Positions 26,775 to 37,103 are shown, numbered from the stretch's first letter. The stretch is DNA of 64,000 nt from Curvibacter microcysteis (GCF_028649455.1 NZ_JAQSIO010000006.1:1-64000), one strand, 5' to 3'. Program-made: numbers and translations. Notes: generated by a model not told the origin, from the sequence alone.

Positions 26775-28082
26775 ATGAACCCCACCCCCAACCGCCGCCA
26801 AGTCCTGCGCCTGGCCCCCTTGAGCGCTGCCTTCGCGGTGAGCAGCCTGGCTGTGTTCAGCAGCGGCTGCGCCAACACCCCGGCGACCCCCGCCTTGCAG
26901 CCCCTGGCCGCCGGTCAGTGGGACAGCTTCAACCGCCAGCAGATCGACCAGCTCATCGCCCGCCTGGGCCGGGGCAGCGCGGGCTACAACCCGGCCAAGC
27001 CGCCCTATGTGGTGTTCGACTGGGACAACACCAGCGTCTTCCTCGACATCGAAGAGGCCGCGCTGATCTACCAACTCGAAAACCTGCGCTTTGGCGCCAC
27101 GCCCGAGCAGCTCGAAGTGGCCCTGCGCCGCAACATCCCCAGCACGCCCTTCAAGCCCGCCAACAACAACGCCGCCGGCCAGGCCGTCCACATCGACAGC
27201 ATCGTTCCCGACATCCTGGACAGCTACCGCTGGCTGTACCGCCACTACAGCGGCTTCCAAGGTACCCAATCCCTGGCCGAGGTGCGGCGCAACCCGCACT
27301 ACCAGGCCTTCGTGACCAAGGTGCGCTACCTCTACGAGGCGATCGGCGATACCTTTGACCACGACACCGCCTACCCCTGGGTGACTTATTTGTTCGCCGG
27401 CATGACCGAAGCCCAGGTGCGTCAGCTCACGGTCGACACCGTGAAGTGGCAGCAAACCCAGCCGGTCGAAAAGGTGAAGTGGAGCACCCCAGCCGAATTG
27501 CCGGGCCGGGCCGGCCTGGTCTCGGTGAGCTGGAAGAACGGCCTGCGCCTGGTGCCCGAAATGCAGGACCTGTACGCCCGCTTCAAGGCCGCTGGTTTTG
27601 ACATCTGGGTCTGCTCGGCGTCTTTTGTGGATGTGATCAAGGAGATCTCCTCCAACCCGGCCTTTGGCTACCACGTCAAGGAAGGGAATGTGCTGGCCAT
27701 GGAGCTGGAGCGTGACGCCCAGGGCCGCATCCAGCCCGAATACCGCCGTGGCTACGACCAGACCCAGGGCCCGGGCAAGACGCGCAGCATCCAGCGCTTT
27801 TTGGTCAGCCGCTATGGCTACGGCCCGTCCTTCATCGCCGGCGACAGCGAAGGCGATCAGAACATGATGGCCGATTTTGCCGACACCCAGAAGGTGCTGA
27901 TCGTGAACCGCCTGCGCGACCCCAAGTCCGCCATTGGCCAGTTCTCGGCCCAGGCGGTGCAGCAGTACGGCCAGCCCAGCACGCGCTACCTGCTGCAAGG
28001 GCGTGACGACAATTCGGGCCGCTTTGTGCCCTCGCAACTGCACACGCCGCTGGGCGCCAGCGTGGGCAAGGCCCTGAAGTAA
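26775..28082 (+). CDS. HAD-superfamily phosphatase, phosphorylcholine phosphatase-like, exported
   Basis: A 435-residue protein with an N-terminal twin-arginine-like signal (NRRQVLRLAPLSAAF) ending near SSGCAN. HAD motif I is VVFDWDNTSVF (nucleophile Asp, then Asn in place of the usual second Asp). Later motifs are WVCSASFVDV (motif II) and IAGDSEGDQNMM (motif IV). The DxDNT variant is the hallmark of the PchP-type phosphorylcholine phosphatases of Pseudomonas. AAGGAGAG at 26761-26768 fits the ATG at 26775 better than the one at 26769. It follows eutC by 30 bases, so a role in releasing ethanolamine or choline from phospho-esters in the periplasm is a reasonable inference. Confidence 0.78.
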   Translation: MNPTPNRRQVLRLAPLSAAFAVSSLAVFSSGCANTPATPALQPLAAGQWDSFNRQQIDQLIARLGRGSAGYNPAKPPYVVFDWDNTSVFLDIEEAALIYQLENLRFGATPEQLEVALRRNIPSTPFKPANNNAAGQAVHIDSIVPDILDSYRWLYRHYSGFQGTQSLAEVRRNPHYQAFVTKVRYLYEAIGDTFDHDTAYPWVTYLFAGMTEAQVRQLTVDTVKWQQTQPVEKVKWSTPAELPGRAGLVSVSWKNGLRLVPEMQDLYARFKAAGFDIWVCSASFVDVIKEISSNPAFGYHVKEGNVLAMELERDAQGRIQPEYRRGYDQTQGPGKTRSIQRFLVSRYGYGPSFIAGDSEGDQNMMADFADTQKVLIVNRLRDPKSAIGQFSAQAVQQYGQPSTRYLLQGRDDNSGRFVPSQLHTPLGASVGKALK

Positions 28083-28117
28083 AGGCCTTTGCAGGGGCGC
28101 GCCGGGGCGCCGCCGCC

Positions 28118-29554
28118 TCAGCGCACCTGGAACACCGCCACCGAGCCCATCAGGCGCTGGGCCTGCTCGCTGAGGTTGGTGGCCGCAGCGGCGGACTCTT
28201 CGACCAGGGCGGCGTTTTGCTGCGTCATCTGGTCCAGTTCGTTGACGGCGGCATTGACCTGGCCGATGCCTTGCGACTGCTCGATGGCGGCGGTCGAGAT
28301 GTCGGCAATGATGTGGCTCACGCGCTGCACCGAGCTGACGATGTCGGCCATGGTGTTGCCCGCCGCATGCACTTGCACGCGGCCCGCCTCGACGGTCTCC
28401 AGCGACTGGCTGATCAGCGACTTGATCTCGCGCGCCGCGCCGGCGCTGCGCTGGGCCAGCGCCCGCACTTCGCCCGCCACCACCGCAAAGCCTCGCCCTT
28501 GTTCGCCTGCGCGCGCGGCTTCGACCGCCGCGTTGAGGGCCAGCAAATTGGTTTGGAAGGCAATGCCGTCGATCACGGTGGTGATGTCGGCGATGCGGGT
28601 GGCGCTGGTCTGGATCGCTTCCATGGTGTGCACCACCTGGCGCACCGCCACCCCGCCCTGCTCGGCCACCTGGGCGGCGGTGCTGGCGAGCTGCTTGGCC
28701 TGGCTGGCCGAGTCGGCCGACTGTTGCACGGTGTTGGTCAGCTCGCCCATGTTGGACGCCGCTTGCGCCAGATTGCCGGCAGTCTGCTCGGTGCGGTTGC
28801 TCAAGTCCATGTTGCCCGAGGCGATTTCGCGGCAGGCGGTTTCGATGTTGGCGCTGGCCGACTGCACCTGGGTCACGGCCTCGTGCATGCGCAGCAAGGC
28901 CGATTGCAGGGCCAGGCCGGGCGGGGTGTGCACGTCCACATGCGACAAGTCCAGGTGGATGTGGTCGCTTTGGTTCACCGCGGCCACCAAGGCGGTCAGT
29001 TCGTCGCCCTCGTCACCCGCGCGTTTGAGCCAGATGGCCAGTTGCACCTCCAGGGCCGTCTGGATCACCACATAGGTGGCGTGCAGCAGGATGCGTCCAA
29101 AGTTGGCCTCGGACGTGCAGTACACGCCAAAGCCGGCGGCTTGCAGACGGTCAAAACCGATGTGGTGCACGGCAAAGAGCACGGCCGCCAGCACCACCGG
29201 GCGCCAGTCGCGGTAGACCAGCAACAGGGCCAGGGTGACAAACACGCCAAAGTGAAACTCGGACATGCCGCGCGACAGCTGGATGTGCAGCACCACAAAG
29301 CCCACCAGGGCCACCGTCAGCGCCACGCGCGCGGGTCGCTGGCCGCGCCAGCCGGCGTAGCCCAGGCCGGCCAGCAGCAGCAAACCCACACTGGCGCCCA
29401 AGGCCAGGCCCAGGGCGTCAAAGGTCTGGCCCAGGATCAGGGCCGCCACCGCACTCAGGCCGATGGCGGCCAGCATGACGCGGTCACCCAGCAGGTCTTG
29501 GGCGTGGCCGTTGTGGGCCTTGGGGCGGCGGGCGCCGGCATGGGGGGTGTTCAT
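28118..29554 (-). CDS. Methyl-accepting chemotaxis protein with a multi-helix membrane sensor
   Basis: A 478-residue chemoreceptor without a large periplasmic loop. The first about 185 residues form five or six hydrophobic helices containing conserved-looking histidines ([28 protein letters not shown]). The rest is a cytoplasmic signalling domain with [20 protein letters not shown] and [17 protein letters not shown] at the tip. There is no HAMP domain that I can define and no CheR pentapeptide at the end (AVFQVR). AAGGAAC lies just before the ATG at 29554. The sensor type is unrecognised; a ligand within the membrane plane or a metal/haem is speculative. Confidence 0.87.
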   Translation of the reverse strand: MNTPHAGARRPKAHNGHAQDLLGDRVMLAAIGLSAVAALILGQTFDALGLALGASVGLLLLAGLGYAGWRGQRPARVALTVALVGFVVLHIQLSRGMSEFHFGVFVTLALLLVYRDWRPVVLAAVLFAVHHIGFDRLQAAGFGVYCTSEANFGRILLHATYVVIQTALEVQLAIWLKRAGDEGDELTALVAAVNQSDHIHLDLSHVDVHTPPGLALQSALLRMHEAVTQVQSASANIETACREIASGNMDLSNRTEQTAGNLAQAASNMGELTNTVQQSADSASQAKQLASTAAQVAEQGGVAVRQVVHTMEAIQTSATRIADITTVIDGIAFQTNLLALNAAVEAARAGEQGRGFAVVAGEVRALAQRSAGAAREIKSLISQSLETVEAGRVQVHAAGNTMADIVSSVQRVSHIIADISTAAIEQSQGIGQVNAAVNELDQMTQQNAALVEESAAAATNLSEQAQRLMGSVAVFQVR

Positions 29555-29699
29555 TTCGTTCCTTTCGAGGGTCGCAGCGGCACCGCCTCCGAGGTCCGGG
29601 GCAGCGCCAATGTGTGAGGCTGCCGCGGGTAGAGGCAGCCCCTGGTGGGGGTGGCTTCGGTCTGTGCCGAGCGTCAGGCGCGCCACAGTGGGCGCAGCA

Positions 29700-31667
29700 T
29701 CAACCGTGTGTCAGGGCGCGCGAGCGCTGTCCTGGTTCGTCGCTGAGCTTGAAGGCCTGGATCGCTTCAGACAGGCGCGTGGCCTGGTCGCGCAAGCTGG
29801 CGGCGGCGGCGGCGGACTGTTCCACCAAGGCCGCATTCTGTTGGGTCATCTGGTCCAGCTGGTTGACGGCGCCGTTGACCTGGCCAATGCCGTTGGACTG
29901 CTCCACGGCGGCCGAGGAAATCTCGCCAATGATGTCGCCCACGCGCTGCACCGAGTGGACGATTTCCGCCATGGTGGTGCCGGCCGAACCCACCAACTGG
30001 GCCCCAGCTTCGACGCGTTCCACCGAGGTGCCGATCAGCGACTTGATCTCGCGTGCGGCCTGGGCGCTGCGCCCGGCCAGCGAGCGCACTTCGCCGGCCA
30101 CCACCGCAAAGCCCCGGCCCTGCTCGCCCGCGCGAGCCGCCTCGACCGCGGCGTTGAGCGCCAGGATGTTGGTCTGGAAGGCGATGCCGTCGATGACGCC
30201 GATGATGTCCGCGATCTTCTTGGAGCTGTGGTTGATGTCCTGCATGGTCTTGACCACTTCGCCCACCACCGCGCCGCCCCGGGCGGCGACCTCGGCGGCC
30301 GAGCTGGCCATTTGCGTGGCCTGGCGCGCCGCGTCGGCGGACTGCTGCACGGTGGAGGTGATTTCTTCCATGCTCTGGGCGGTGGACTGCAGGCTGCTGG
30401 CTGTCTGCTCAGTGCGCGCGCTCAGGTCCTGGTTGCCGGTGGCGATTTCCACGCTGGCGGTGGTGATGCCTTCCACCGCGGTGCGCACCTCCAACAGCAG
30501 GCGCAGGTAGAGCTGGCGCATGCCGTCCACCTCACGCACCAGGGCGCCCAGTTCATCGTTGCGGTCGGTGCTGAAAGCGCGGGTCAGGTCGCCCTGGGCC
30601 ACGGTGGTGACGGCGGCGGTCAGCTCTTGCAGGGGGCGGCTCACGCGTTGGCGCAGCAGCCAGAACAGGCCGCCACCCAAGCCCACCAACGCCACGGCGA
30701 TGATGATCCACACCATGACCATGGTGGAACGGTGATCGCTCATGGCTTCGGTGTCGGAGACCTCGGCCACCACCCACCAGCCGTGGGCTTCGGACTTGTC
30801 CAGGATGGCCCAGGGGTGGGTCAGTTCCACGCCGCGCAGCGGCAAGGCATCGTGCACCGCCTCGCCTTTGCTCTCGGCCAGGCGGCTCAGAAATTCGGCC
30901 GCCTGAGGGTAGGCCTCCAGCACTTTCTTGCCCGCCGCGGTGGGGTGGGCCAGGAAGCGGGCGTCTTCCAGCTTGCTGCCCGGGTTGATCACGTAGAGGC
31001 CGCCGTTGTCAAAGAAGCGGGTCTCGTTGACCTGCTTGACCAGGGCATCTTCAAAGATCGAAATGTCATTGCCCACGAACAGAATGCCCACCACCTTGCC
31101 GGCATCGTTCTTCACCGGCTCGTAGTGCGTCATGTAAGGCTTGCCGAACAGCACCGCACGACCGGTGTAGGGCTGGCCGCTGATGAGCAGCTTGTAGGCC
31201 GGATGGGCACGGTCCAGCAAGGTGCCCAGGGCCCGTTCACCCTGGGCGTTTTTCAGCGAGGTGGTGATGCGTTTGAAGTCATCCCCCTGGCGCGCGAACA
31301 CGGTGGCCACCCCGGCGGTGTCTTTGGTGAATTTGTCGACGTGGCTGAAGTCGTTGTTCAGCGCGATGCCGTAGCTTTGCAATTCGCCCGAGCCTTCCTC
31401 CAGCGTCATGGTGGGCTGGAAGGCCAGTTTGAAGCTGCGAAACGAGCGCTTGACCAGTTCGCGCATGGTGCGGTCTTGTGAGTCCAGCACCGCCACCACG
31501 TTGTCGGCCTTGTCCTTGGCCAGGGCCTGGACCTGGTTGCGCGCGCTTTTGGCCGTGATGTGGTTGATGCCCCAAGACGCCAGCACCAGCACCAGGGCCA
31601 GCATGGCAATGGCCAGCAGGCTCACCTGGCGGGCCACGGATTGGTTTTGACCGTTGAGCTTGGACAT
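29700..31667 (-). CDS. Methyl-accepting chemotaxis protein with Cache-type sensor domain
   Basis: A 655-residue chemoreceptor. Transmembrane segment 1 lies at about residues 16-35. A large periplasmic region (about 36-315) of Cache_3-Cache_2 type follows, with [36 protein letters not shown] and [13 protein letters not shown]. Then come transmembrane segment 2 (about 316-338), HAMP, and the signalling domain with [18 protein letters not shown] and [17 protein letters not shown]. Such double Cache domains usually bind small organic acids or amines directly. It ends in SRALTHG without a CheR pentapeptide. The ATG at 31667 gives MSKLNGQNQ and a normal short N-terminus. It lies 145 bases upstream of the other receptor in the same direction. 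Confidence 0.9.
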   Translation of the reverse strand: MSKLNGQNQSVARQVSLLAIAMLALVLVLASWGINHITAKSARNQVQALAKDKADNVVAVLDSQDRTMRELVKRSFRSFKLAFQPTMTLEEGSGELQSYGIALNNDFSHVDKFTKDTAGVATVFARQGDDFKRITTSLKNAQGERALGTLLDRAHPAYKLLISGQPYTGRAVLFGKPYMTHYEPVKNDAGKVVGILFVGNDISIFEDALVKQVNETRFFDNGGLYVINPGSKLEDARFLAHPTAAGKKVLEAYPQAAEFLSRLAESKGEAVHDALPLRGVELTHPWAILDKSEAHGWWVVAEVSDTEAMSDHRSTMVMVWIIIAVALVGLGGGLFWLLRQRVSRPLQELTAAVTTVAQGDLTRAFSTDRNDELGALVREVDGMRQLYLRLLLEVRTAVEGITTASVEIATGNQDLSARTEQTASSLQSTAQSMEEITSTVQQSADAARQATQMASSAAEVAARGGAVVGEVVKTMQDINHSSKKIADIIGVIDGIAFQTNILALNAAVEAARAGEQGRGFAVVAGEVRSLAGRSAQAAREIKSLIGTSVERVEAGAQLVGSAGTTMAEIVHSVQRVGDIIGEISSAAVEQSNGIGQVNGAVNQLDQMTQQNAALVEQSAAAAASLRDQATRLSEAIQAFKLSDEPGQRSRALTHG

Positions 31668-31847
31668 GCGATTCCCTGTGATCGTTGGCACCGAAATGGG
31701 CGCCATATTTGGCAATTTAGACGGATTCGGTCGGGATGACCAGCGGTTTATCCCGACGATGAAGGGTCTTTTGATAGCCAATCTATCACTTTAAAGAATC
31801 GATTTCAATAAATTAACCGGATATTTTTGACGGTGGAAATCAATTCA

Positions 31848-31910
31848 GGGCTGTTCAACACAGGTCGAACAGCCCCGCTGGAGGGGCCGGTCAAGGCCCG
31901 CTTTGGGCCT
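31848..31910 (-). terminator. Hairpins after the four-carbon acid-sugar operon
   Basis: AGGCCC (31894-31899) pairs with GGGCCT (31905-31910), and GGGCTGTTC (31848-31856) pairs with GAACAGCCC (31867-31875). Both lie just beyond the otnI stop on the minus strand. T runs are weak. The region 31,668-31,847 upstream of the chemoreceptor is AT-rich and contains no gene; it presumably holds the receptor promoter. Confidence 0.45.
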
Positions 31911-31923
31911 GGCGAGGCGCTTT

Positions 31924-32757
31924 TCAGGTGCCGGTGGCTTGGCGCAGCCAGCCCAGACCGTCCGAGGTGCCGTTGGGCACAGGACCGCGCGCGGGGCGGT
32001 ATTCGCAGCCCACCCAGCCGTCAAAACCCAGCTCGTCGATGACGCTGAACAGGTAGGGGAAGTTCAGCTCGCCCAGGTCCGGTTCGTGGCGTTGCGGCAC
32101 GCCGGCGATCTGCAGGTGGCCGACGCGGCCGGTGGGCAGGTACTGGCGCAGCTTCATGGCCACATCGCCTTCCACGATCTGCAGGTGGTACAGGTCCATC
32201 TGCACCTTGAGGTTGGTGGCGCCCACCTCGGCGATCACGGCATGGGCGTCGTCCTGGCGGTTCAGGAAGAAGCCGGGGATGTCGCGCGTGTTGATGGGTT
32301 CGATCAACACATCGCGGCCGGCCTCGGCGGCTTGGGCGGCGGCCCAGCGCAGGTTGTCCACATAGACCTGGCGGTGCGCGGCGCGGTCGGCGCCTGCGGG
32401 CAACAGACCGGCCATCAGGTGGATGCGCGGGCAATCCAGCACGGCCGCGTACTGAAGGGCCAGCTGCACGCCCGTGCGGAACTCTTCTTCACGGCCAGGC
32501 AGCGAGGCCGTGCCGCGCATGCCCGCCACGTCCCAGGCGTGGGCGATGGAGGCCGCATCGGTGCCGCCGGGGGGGGCGTTGAACAGCACTTGCTGCAGGC
32601 CATTGGCTTGCAGTTGTTCGCGCACTTGCTCGGCCGGGAAGGCGTAGGGGAAGAGGTATTCCACGGCCTTGAAGCCGTCGCGCGCGGCAGCGGCAAAGCG
32701 GTCGAGGAAGGGCAGCTCGGGGTAGAGCATGGACAGGTTGGCGGCAAAACGGGGCAT
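31924..32757 (-). CDS. otnI: 2-oxo-tetronate isomerase (hydroxypyruvate isomerase family)
   Basis: A 277-residue TIM-barrel isomerase of the Hyi/OtnI family. Motifs are [21 protein letters not shown] at the start, [26 protein letters not shown] with a metal-binding Glu, [10 protein letters not shown] with metal ligands, and WVGCEYRPA with the second catalytic Glu. In the known threonate/erythronate pathway, OtnI interconverts 2-oxo- and 3-oxo-tetronates. It is the last gene of an operon with otnC, otnK and ltnD, which strongly supports OtnI over glyoxylate-linked hydroxypyruvate isomerase. Confidence 0.88.
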   Translation of the reverse strand: MPRFAANLSMLYPELPFLDRFAAAARDGFKAVEYLFPYAFPAEQVREQLQANGLQQVLFNAPPGGTDAASIAHAWDVAGMRGTASLPGREEEFRTGVQLALQYAAVLDCPRIHLMAGLLPAGADRAAHRQVYVDNLRWAAAQAAEAGRDVLIEPINTRDIPGFFLNRQDDAHAVIAEVGATNLKVQMDLYHLQIVEGDVAMKLRQYLPTGRVGHLQIAGVPQRHEPDLGELNFPYLFSVIDELGFDGWVGCEYRPARGPVPNGTSDGLGWLRQATGT

Positions 32758-32799
32758 GGGGGTCTCCGGTCGGTTCAGGTCAGGGCGTGCGGGCTGGGT

Positions 32800-33465
32800 T
32801 CACCAGCGGGCGCCGAAAGTGGTGCGCAGTTCGTCGATCTGGGCGGCCGCCAGCGGCGCGGGGCGCGGCTGGGACAGCAGCCACAGGCGAGCGGTTTCTT
32901 CCAATTCTTCCAGCGTGGCCATGGCCGCACCTGGGCTGTCGTGCCACACATTGGGGCCCAGGCGCTGCAGCATGACCGCGCGGATGGGCTGGCCTTGCGA
33001 GCCGTACTGGGCAATGGCCTGGGCCACGGCTTCGGCGGCGGCGGGCGCCCCGGGGCGGTGGTAGGGGATCACGGGCACGCGGCCCACTTTCATCACAAAG
33101 TAGGGCGTGATCGGCGGCAGCAATTCCGGGCCGGTGTTGTCTTGCAGCGACAGCGCCACGCAATGCGTGCTGTGGGTGTGGATCACGCAGCGCGTGGCAC
33201 TGTCGAATGGCACGGCCGCTTCGTAGATGCGGCGGTGCAGCTGGATGGTCTTGCTGGCGCGGTCGCCCGAGACCTGGTTCAGGCCGGCGTCCAGGCGCGC
33301 CAGGCGCGCTGGGTCCAGAAAGCCCAGGCAGGCGTCGGTGGGCGTGATCAGGAAGCCGTCGTCCAGGCGCACGCTGATGTTGCCGGCGGTGGCATGGACG
33401 TAGCCGCGCTCAAACAAGCTGCGGCCCACTTGGCAAATGGCCTCGCGGGCCTGGTTTTCGGTCAT
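32800..33465 (-). CDS. otnC: 3-oxo-tetronate 4-phosphate decarboxylase (class II aldolase/adducin family)
   Basis: A 221-residue zinc aldolase-fold protein. HATAGNISVRLDDGFLITPT is the substrate/phosphate loop, and CVIHTHSTHCVALS supplies the HxH zinc ligands. In the pathway defined for L-threonate and D-erythronate, this family decarboxylates 3-oxo-tetronate 4-phosphate to dihydroxyacetone phosphate. ATG at 33465 is used; it follows the otnK stop by 17 bases. Confidence 0.87.
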   Translation of the reverse strand: MTENQAREAICQVGRSLFERGYVHATAGNISVRLDDGFLITPTDACLGFLDPARLARLDAGLNQVSGDRASKTIQLHRRIYEAAVPFDSATRCVIHTHSTHCVALSLQDNTGPELLPPITPYFVMKVGRVPVIPYHRPGAPAAAEAVAQAIAQYGSQGQPIRAVMLQRLGPNVWHDSPGAAMATLEELEETARLWLLSQPRPAPLAAAQIDELRTTFGARW

Positions 33466-33482
33466 GGGCGGGGTCTCCGGGT

Positions 33483-34778
33483 TCAGGCCGTGGTCAGTTG
33501 GCCAAAGGCCTTGCTGAAGAAGTCGACGCTGCCGAAGTTGCCCGACTTCAGCGTCAGGTGCAAGCCGGCCTCGGGGGCCACGGGCGAAGCCGCATGGCAC
33601 CAGGGCACGCCGGGGTCGATCTGCGGGCCGATCTGCATCTGGCTGATCTCCAGGGCCTGCACGCAGGCGCCCGAGGTCTCGCCACCGGCCACCAGCAGCT
33701 GGCGCACGCCCAGGGCCACCAGGCCGCGCGCAATGGCTGCCACGGTGTGCTCCACCAGGGCGCCGGCTTCGGCCACGCCGAGCTGGTCCTGGATCGCCTT
33801 GACGGCGGCCGGTTCGGCGGTCGAGTAGACCAGCACCGGGCCGCTGGCCAGCAGCGGTTGCGCCCAGGCCAGGGCGTCGGCGACCACGCGGGTGCTGGCT
33901 TCGGGGCCGCCGGCGAGTTGCAGCGGGTCGATGGCGCGGGCCGGTCGACCGCTGGCGATGAAGTGCGCCACCTGCTGGTTGGTGGCCACCGAGCAGCTGC
34001 CCGAGACCACGGCCTGCAGGCCTTGGGCGGCCGGCAAGGCGGCCGCTTGCGGCGAGGGGGCCAGGCCAAAGTTGGCCGGCAGCGCAATCGCCACACCCGA
34101 GCCGGCCGTCAGCAGGGGCAAATCGGCCAGGGCCGGGCCCATGCGCAGCAGGTCGGCGTTGGAGATGGCGTCCACCACCGCCAGGCCCACGTCCTCGGCG
34201 CGCAGCGCGGCGATGCGCGCGCGCACGGCGTCCGCGCCCTGCGCCACCACGCTGTAGTCGATCAGGCCGACGCGGCGTTTCGTCTGGGCTTGCAGCACGC
34301 GCACCAGGTTCGGGTCGGTCATGGGGGTGAGCGGGTGGTTTTGCATGCCGCTCTCGTTGAGCAGGCCCTCACCGGCAAACAAATAGCCCTTGAACACCGT
34401 GCGCTTGTTGTCCGGGAAGGCCGGCGTGGCGATGGTGAAGTCGGTGCCCAGCGCGTCCATCAGGGCTTCGGCCACGGGGCCGATGTTGCCTTGGGCGGTG
34501 CTGTCAAACGTCGAGCAGTACTTGAAGTAGAACTGCTTGGCGCCCTGCGCCTGCAGCCAGGCCAAGGCGTCCAACGACTGGGCCACGGCGTCCGCCGGGG
34601 CGATGGTGCGGGACTTGAGGGCCACGACCACGGCGTCCACGTCGGCAGCCAGGGGCTCGCTGGGCACGCCAATGGTTTGCACCACGCGCATGCCGGCGCG
34701 CACCAGGTTGTTGGCCAGGTCGGTGGCGCCGGTGAAGTCGTCGGCGATGCAGCCGAGCTTGAGCGGGGCGCGGCTCAC
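33483..34778 (-). CDS. otnK: 3-oxo-tetronate kinase (four-carbon acid sugar kinase)
   Basis: A 431-residue kinase of the DUF1537 family. The N-terminal LGCIADDFTGATDLANNLVRAG is the sugar-acid-binding signature. The C-terminal nucleotide-binding part has VSGSCSVATNQQV and LLVAGGETSGACVQAL. It phosphorylates 3-oxo-tetronates at C4 for OtnC. It overlaps ltnD by four bases (ATGA). Confidence 0.9.
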   Translation of the reverse strand: MSRAPLKLGCIADDFTGATDLANNLVRAGMRVVQTIGVPSEPLAADVDAVVVALKSRTIAPADAVAQSLDALAWLQAQGAKQFYFKYCSTFDSTAQGNIGPVAEALMDALGTDFTIATPAFPDNKRTVFKGYLFAGEGLLNESGMQNHPLTPMTDPNLVRVLQAQTKRRVGLIDYSVVAQGADAVRARIAALRAEDVGLAVVDAISNADLLRMGPALADLPLLTAGSGVAIALPANFGLAPSPQAAALPAAQGLQAVVSGSCSVATNQQVAHFIASGRPARAIDPLQLAGGPEASTRVVADALAWAQPLLASGPVLVYSTAEPAAVKAIQDQLGVAEAGALVEHTVAAIARGLVALGVRQLLVAGGETSGACVQALEISQMQIGPQIDPGVPWCHAASPVAPEAGLHLTLKSGNFGSVDFFSKAFGQLTTA

Positions 34779-35677
34779 GACGTCGACTCCGGCTTGGTGG
34801 GCAGTTCGATGCCCGGGAAGATCTTGATCACGGCGCTGTCGTCTTCACGGCCAAAGCCCGCGGTCGAGGCCTGCATGAACATCTGGTGTGCGGTGCTCGA
34901 CAGGGGCAGCGGGAATTTGCTGGCGCGCGCGGTGTCCAGCACCAGGCCCAGGTCCTTGACGAAGATGTCCACCGCCGACAGCGGCGTGTAGTCGGCGGCC
35001 AGCACGTGGGCCATGCGGTTTTCGAACATCCAGCTGTTGCCGGCGCTGTTGGTGATGACTTCGTACAGCGCTTCTGCCTTGACGCCTTCGCGCAGGCCCA
35101 GGGCCATGGCTTCGGCGGCGGCGGCGATGTGCACCCCGGCCAGCAGCTGGTTGATGATCTTCACCTTGCTGCCGGCACCGGCCTGGTCGCCCAGGCGGTA
35201 GACCTTGGCGGCCATGGCGTCGAGCAGGTCGCCGCAGCGCTCGTAGGCCGAGGGCAGGCCCGAGGTCATCATGGTCATTTGGCCGCTGGCGGCCTTGGCG
35301 GCGCCGCCCGAGATGGGCGCGTCCAGGTAGCCCAGGCCCAGGGCCTGCAGGCGTTGCTCCAGCGCGGCCGACCAGTTGGGGTCCACGGTCGAGCACATGA
35401 TGAAGACCGCGCCCGGCGACATGGCTGCGGCGCAGCCGCCCTCGCCAAACAACACCGATTCGGTCTGGGCGGCGTTCACCACCACCGACACCACCACGTC
35501 GGCGCCGCGTGCGGCCTCGGCCGGCGAAGCGCAGGCCAGGCCGCCCTGGGCCGCGAAAGCGTCCGCGACTTCGCGGCGCACGTCAAACACTTGCAGTTGG
35601 TGGCCGGCGCGGCGCAGCGAGCCGGCCATGCCGGCGCCCATGGCGCCCAAACCGATGAAGCCGATGGTCTTGGTCAT
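34775..35677 (-). CDS. ltnD: L-threonate dehydrogenase
   Basis: A 300-residue beta-hydroxyacid dehydrogenase. IGFIGLGAMGAGMAGSLRRAG is the NAD-binding Rossmann motif, YLDAPISGGAAKAASGQMT the substrate motif, and SKVKIINQLLAGVHIA carries the catalytic Lys (GxGxKxxxN-like, here AGSKVKIINQ). Its position at the head of otnK-otnC-otnI identifies it as LtnD, which oxidises L-threonate to 2-oxo-tetronate, rather than 3-hydroxyisobutyrate dehydrogenase. Confidence 0.88.
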   Translation of the reverse strand: MTKTIGFIGLGAMGAGMAGSLRRAGHQLQVFDVRREVADAFAAQGGLACASPAEAARGADVVVSVVVNAAQTESVLFGEGGCAAAMSPGAVFIMCSTVDPNWSAALEQRLQALGLGYLDAPISGGAAKAASGQMTMMTSGLPSAYERCGDLLDAMAAKVYRLGDQAGAGSKVKIINQLLAGVHIAAAAEAMALGLREGVKAEALYEVITNSAGNSWMFENRMAHVLAADYTPLSAVDIFVKDLGLVLDTARASKFPLPLSSTAHQMFMQASTAGFGREDDSAVIKIFPGIELPTKPESTS

Positions 35678-35731
35678 GGCGGTGGTCCTTGTACTTGGGA
35701 GGGGTGAGGGAGAAAAAAGAGGGGGTGGGGC

Positions 35732-37045
35732 TCAGCGGTTGACCAGCTCGCGCGGGGTCAGCCAAACCAGCACGGCGCCCACCACCAGGGCGCCGGCCAG
35801 CACGTACATGCCAATGGCGGTGCTGCCGGTGCTGTCCTTGAGGTAGCCGATCAGGTAGGGGCTGGCGAAGCCGGCCAGGTTGCCCACGGAGTTGATGGCG
35901 GCAATGCCCGCCGCCGCCGCCGTGCCCGACAGGAAGGCCGTGGGCAGCGACCAGAACAGCGGTGCGCAGGTCAGCACACCGGCGGCGGCCAGCGACAGGA
36001 AGACCAGGGACACGGTGGTGTTGTGCGCGAAGGACGCCGCCACGGTGAAGCCCACGGCGCCCATGGCGGCCGGAATGATCAGGTGCCAGCGACGTTCACG
36101 GCGCTGGTCGGCGCTGCGGCCAAACAGGTTCATGGCCACGATGGCGCACAGGAAGGGAATGGCGCTCAGCAGACCCACGTTCAGGTTGCCCTGCACGCCG
36201 GTGGCCTTGACCAGGCTGGGCAGCCAGAAAGTCAGCGCGTATTGGCCCATCACGAAGGCGAAGTAGATCGCGGCCATCCACCAGATGCGGCCGTCCTTGA
36301 ACACCTCGGCCACCGAGTGGGGGCCCTTGGCGCCATGCGCCTGGTCTTTGTCGATCTCCGACTGCAGCAGCTTCTTCTCGTCAGCGCTGAGCCACTTGGC
36401 CTGGGCGATGTTGTTGTCCAGGTAGACCAGCACGGCCACGCCGATCAGCAGGGCTGGCAGGGCCTCGATCAGGAACATCCATTGCCAGCCGTGCAGCGAG
36501 GCGGCGCTGTGCATGCTGTCCATGATCCAGCCCGACAGCGGGTTGCCAAAAATGCCGGCCACGGGGATCGCCGACATGAACACGGCCACGATGCGGGCGC
36601 GGCGGTGCGCGGGGTACCACAGCGTCAGGTACAGGATCACGCCGGGGTAGAAGCCGGCTTCGGCCAGGCCCAGCAAAAAGCGCAGCACATAGAACTGCGT
36701 GGGCGTCTGCACAAACACAAAAGCGGCCGACAGCAGGCCCCAGGTGACCATGATGCGGGCGATCCAGAGGCGCGCACCGACCTTGCTCATCAGCAGGTTG
36801 CTGGGCACTTCAAACAGGAAGTAGCCCAGGAAGAAGATGCCAGCGCCCAGGCCGAACACGGTTTCGCTGAAACCCAGGTCCTGCGCCATTTGCAGCTTGG
36901 CAAAGCCCACGTTGACGCGGTCAAGGTAGGCGATCACGTAGCACAGCATCAGGAAGGGCACCAGGCGCCAAAACACCTTGCTGTAGGTCTGTTGCTCAAA
37001 GTCGGCGGGCGCGGACGCCTGGCCGACCAGGGTGGTGGTGGTCAT
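35732..37045 (-). CDS. MFS transporter of the anion:cation symporter family, probable sugar-acid importer
   Basis: A 437-residue protein with 12 predicted helices. The N-terminal FWRLVPFLMLCYVIAYLDRVNVGFAKLQMAQDLGFSETVFGLGAGIFFLGYFLFEVPSNLLM is typical of the ACS family (tartrate, galactonate and 4-hydroxyphenylacetate carriers); ARLWIARIMVTWGLLSA follows. As the first gene of the ltnD-otnKCI operon, it most likely imports threonate, erythronate or a related four-carbon acid. Confidence 0.88.
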   Translation of the reverse strand: MTTTTLVGQASAPADFEQQTYSKVFWRLVPFLMLCYVIAYLDRVNVGFAKLQMAQDLGFSETVFGLGAGIFFLGYFLFEVPSNLLMSKVGARLWIARIMVTWGLLSAAFVFVQTPTQFYVLRFLLGLAEAGFYPGVILYLTLWYPAHRRARIVAVFMSAIPVAGIFGNPLSGWIMDSMHSAASLHGWQWMFLIEALPALLIGVAVLVYLDNNIAQAKWLSADEKKLLQSEIDKDQAHGAKGPHSVAEVFKDGRIWWMAAIYFAFVMGQYALTFWLPSLVKATGVQGNLNVGLLSAIPFLCAIVAMNLFGRSADQRRERRWHLIIPAAMGAVGFTVAASFAHNTTVSLVFLSLAAAGVLTCAPLFWSLPTAFLSGTAAAAGIAAINSVGNLAGFASPYLIGYLKDSTGSTAIGMYVLAGALVVGAVLVWLTPRELVNR

Positions 37046-37103
37046 GGAAAGAGGTCTCCGAGAGAGGGGGGATGTGGCGGCATGGCCGCCAAAGTCATAT
37101 GGT

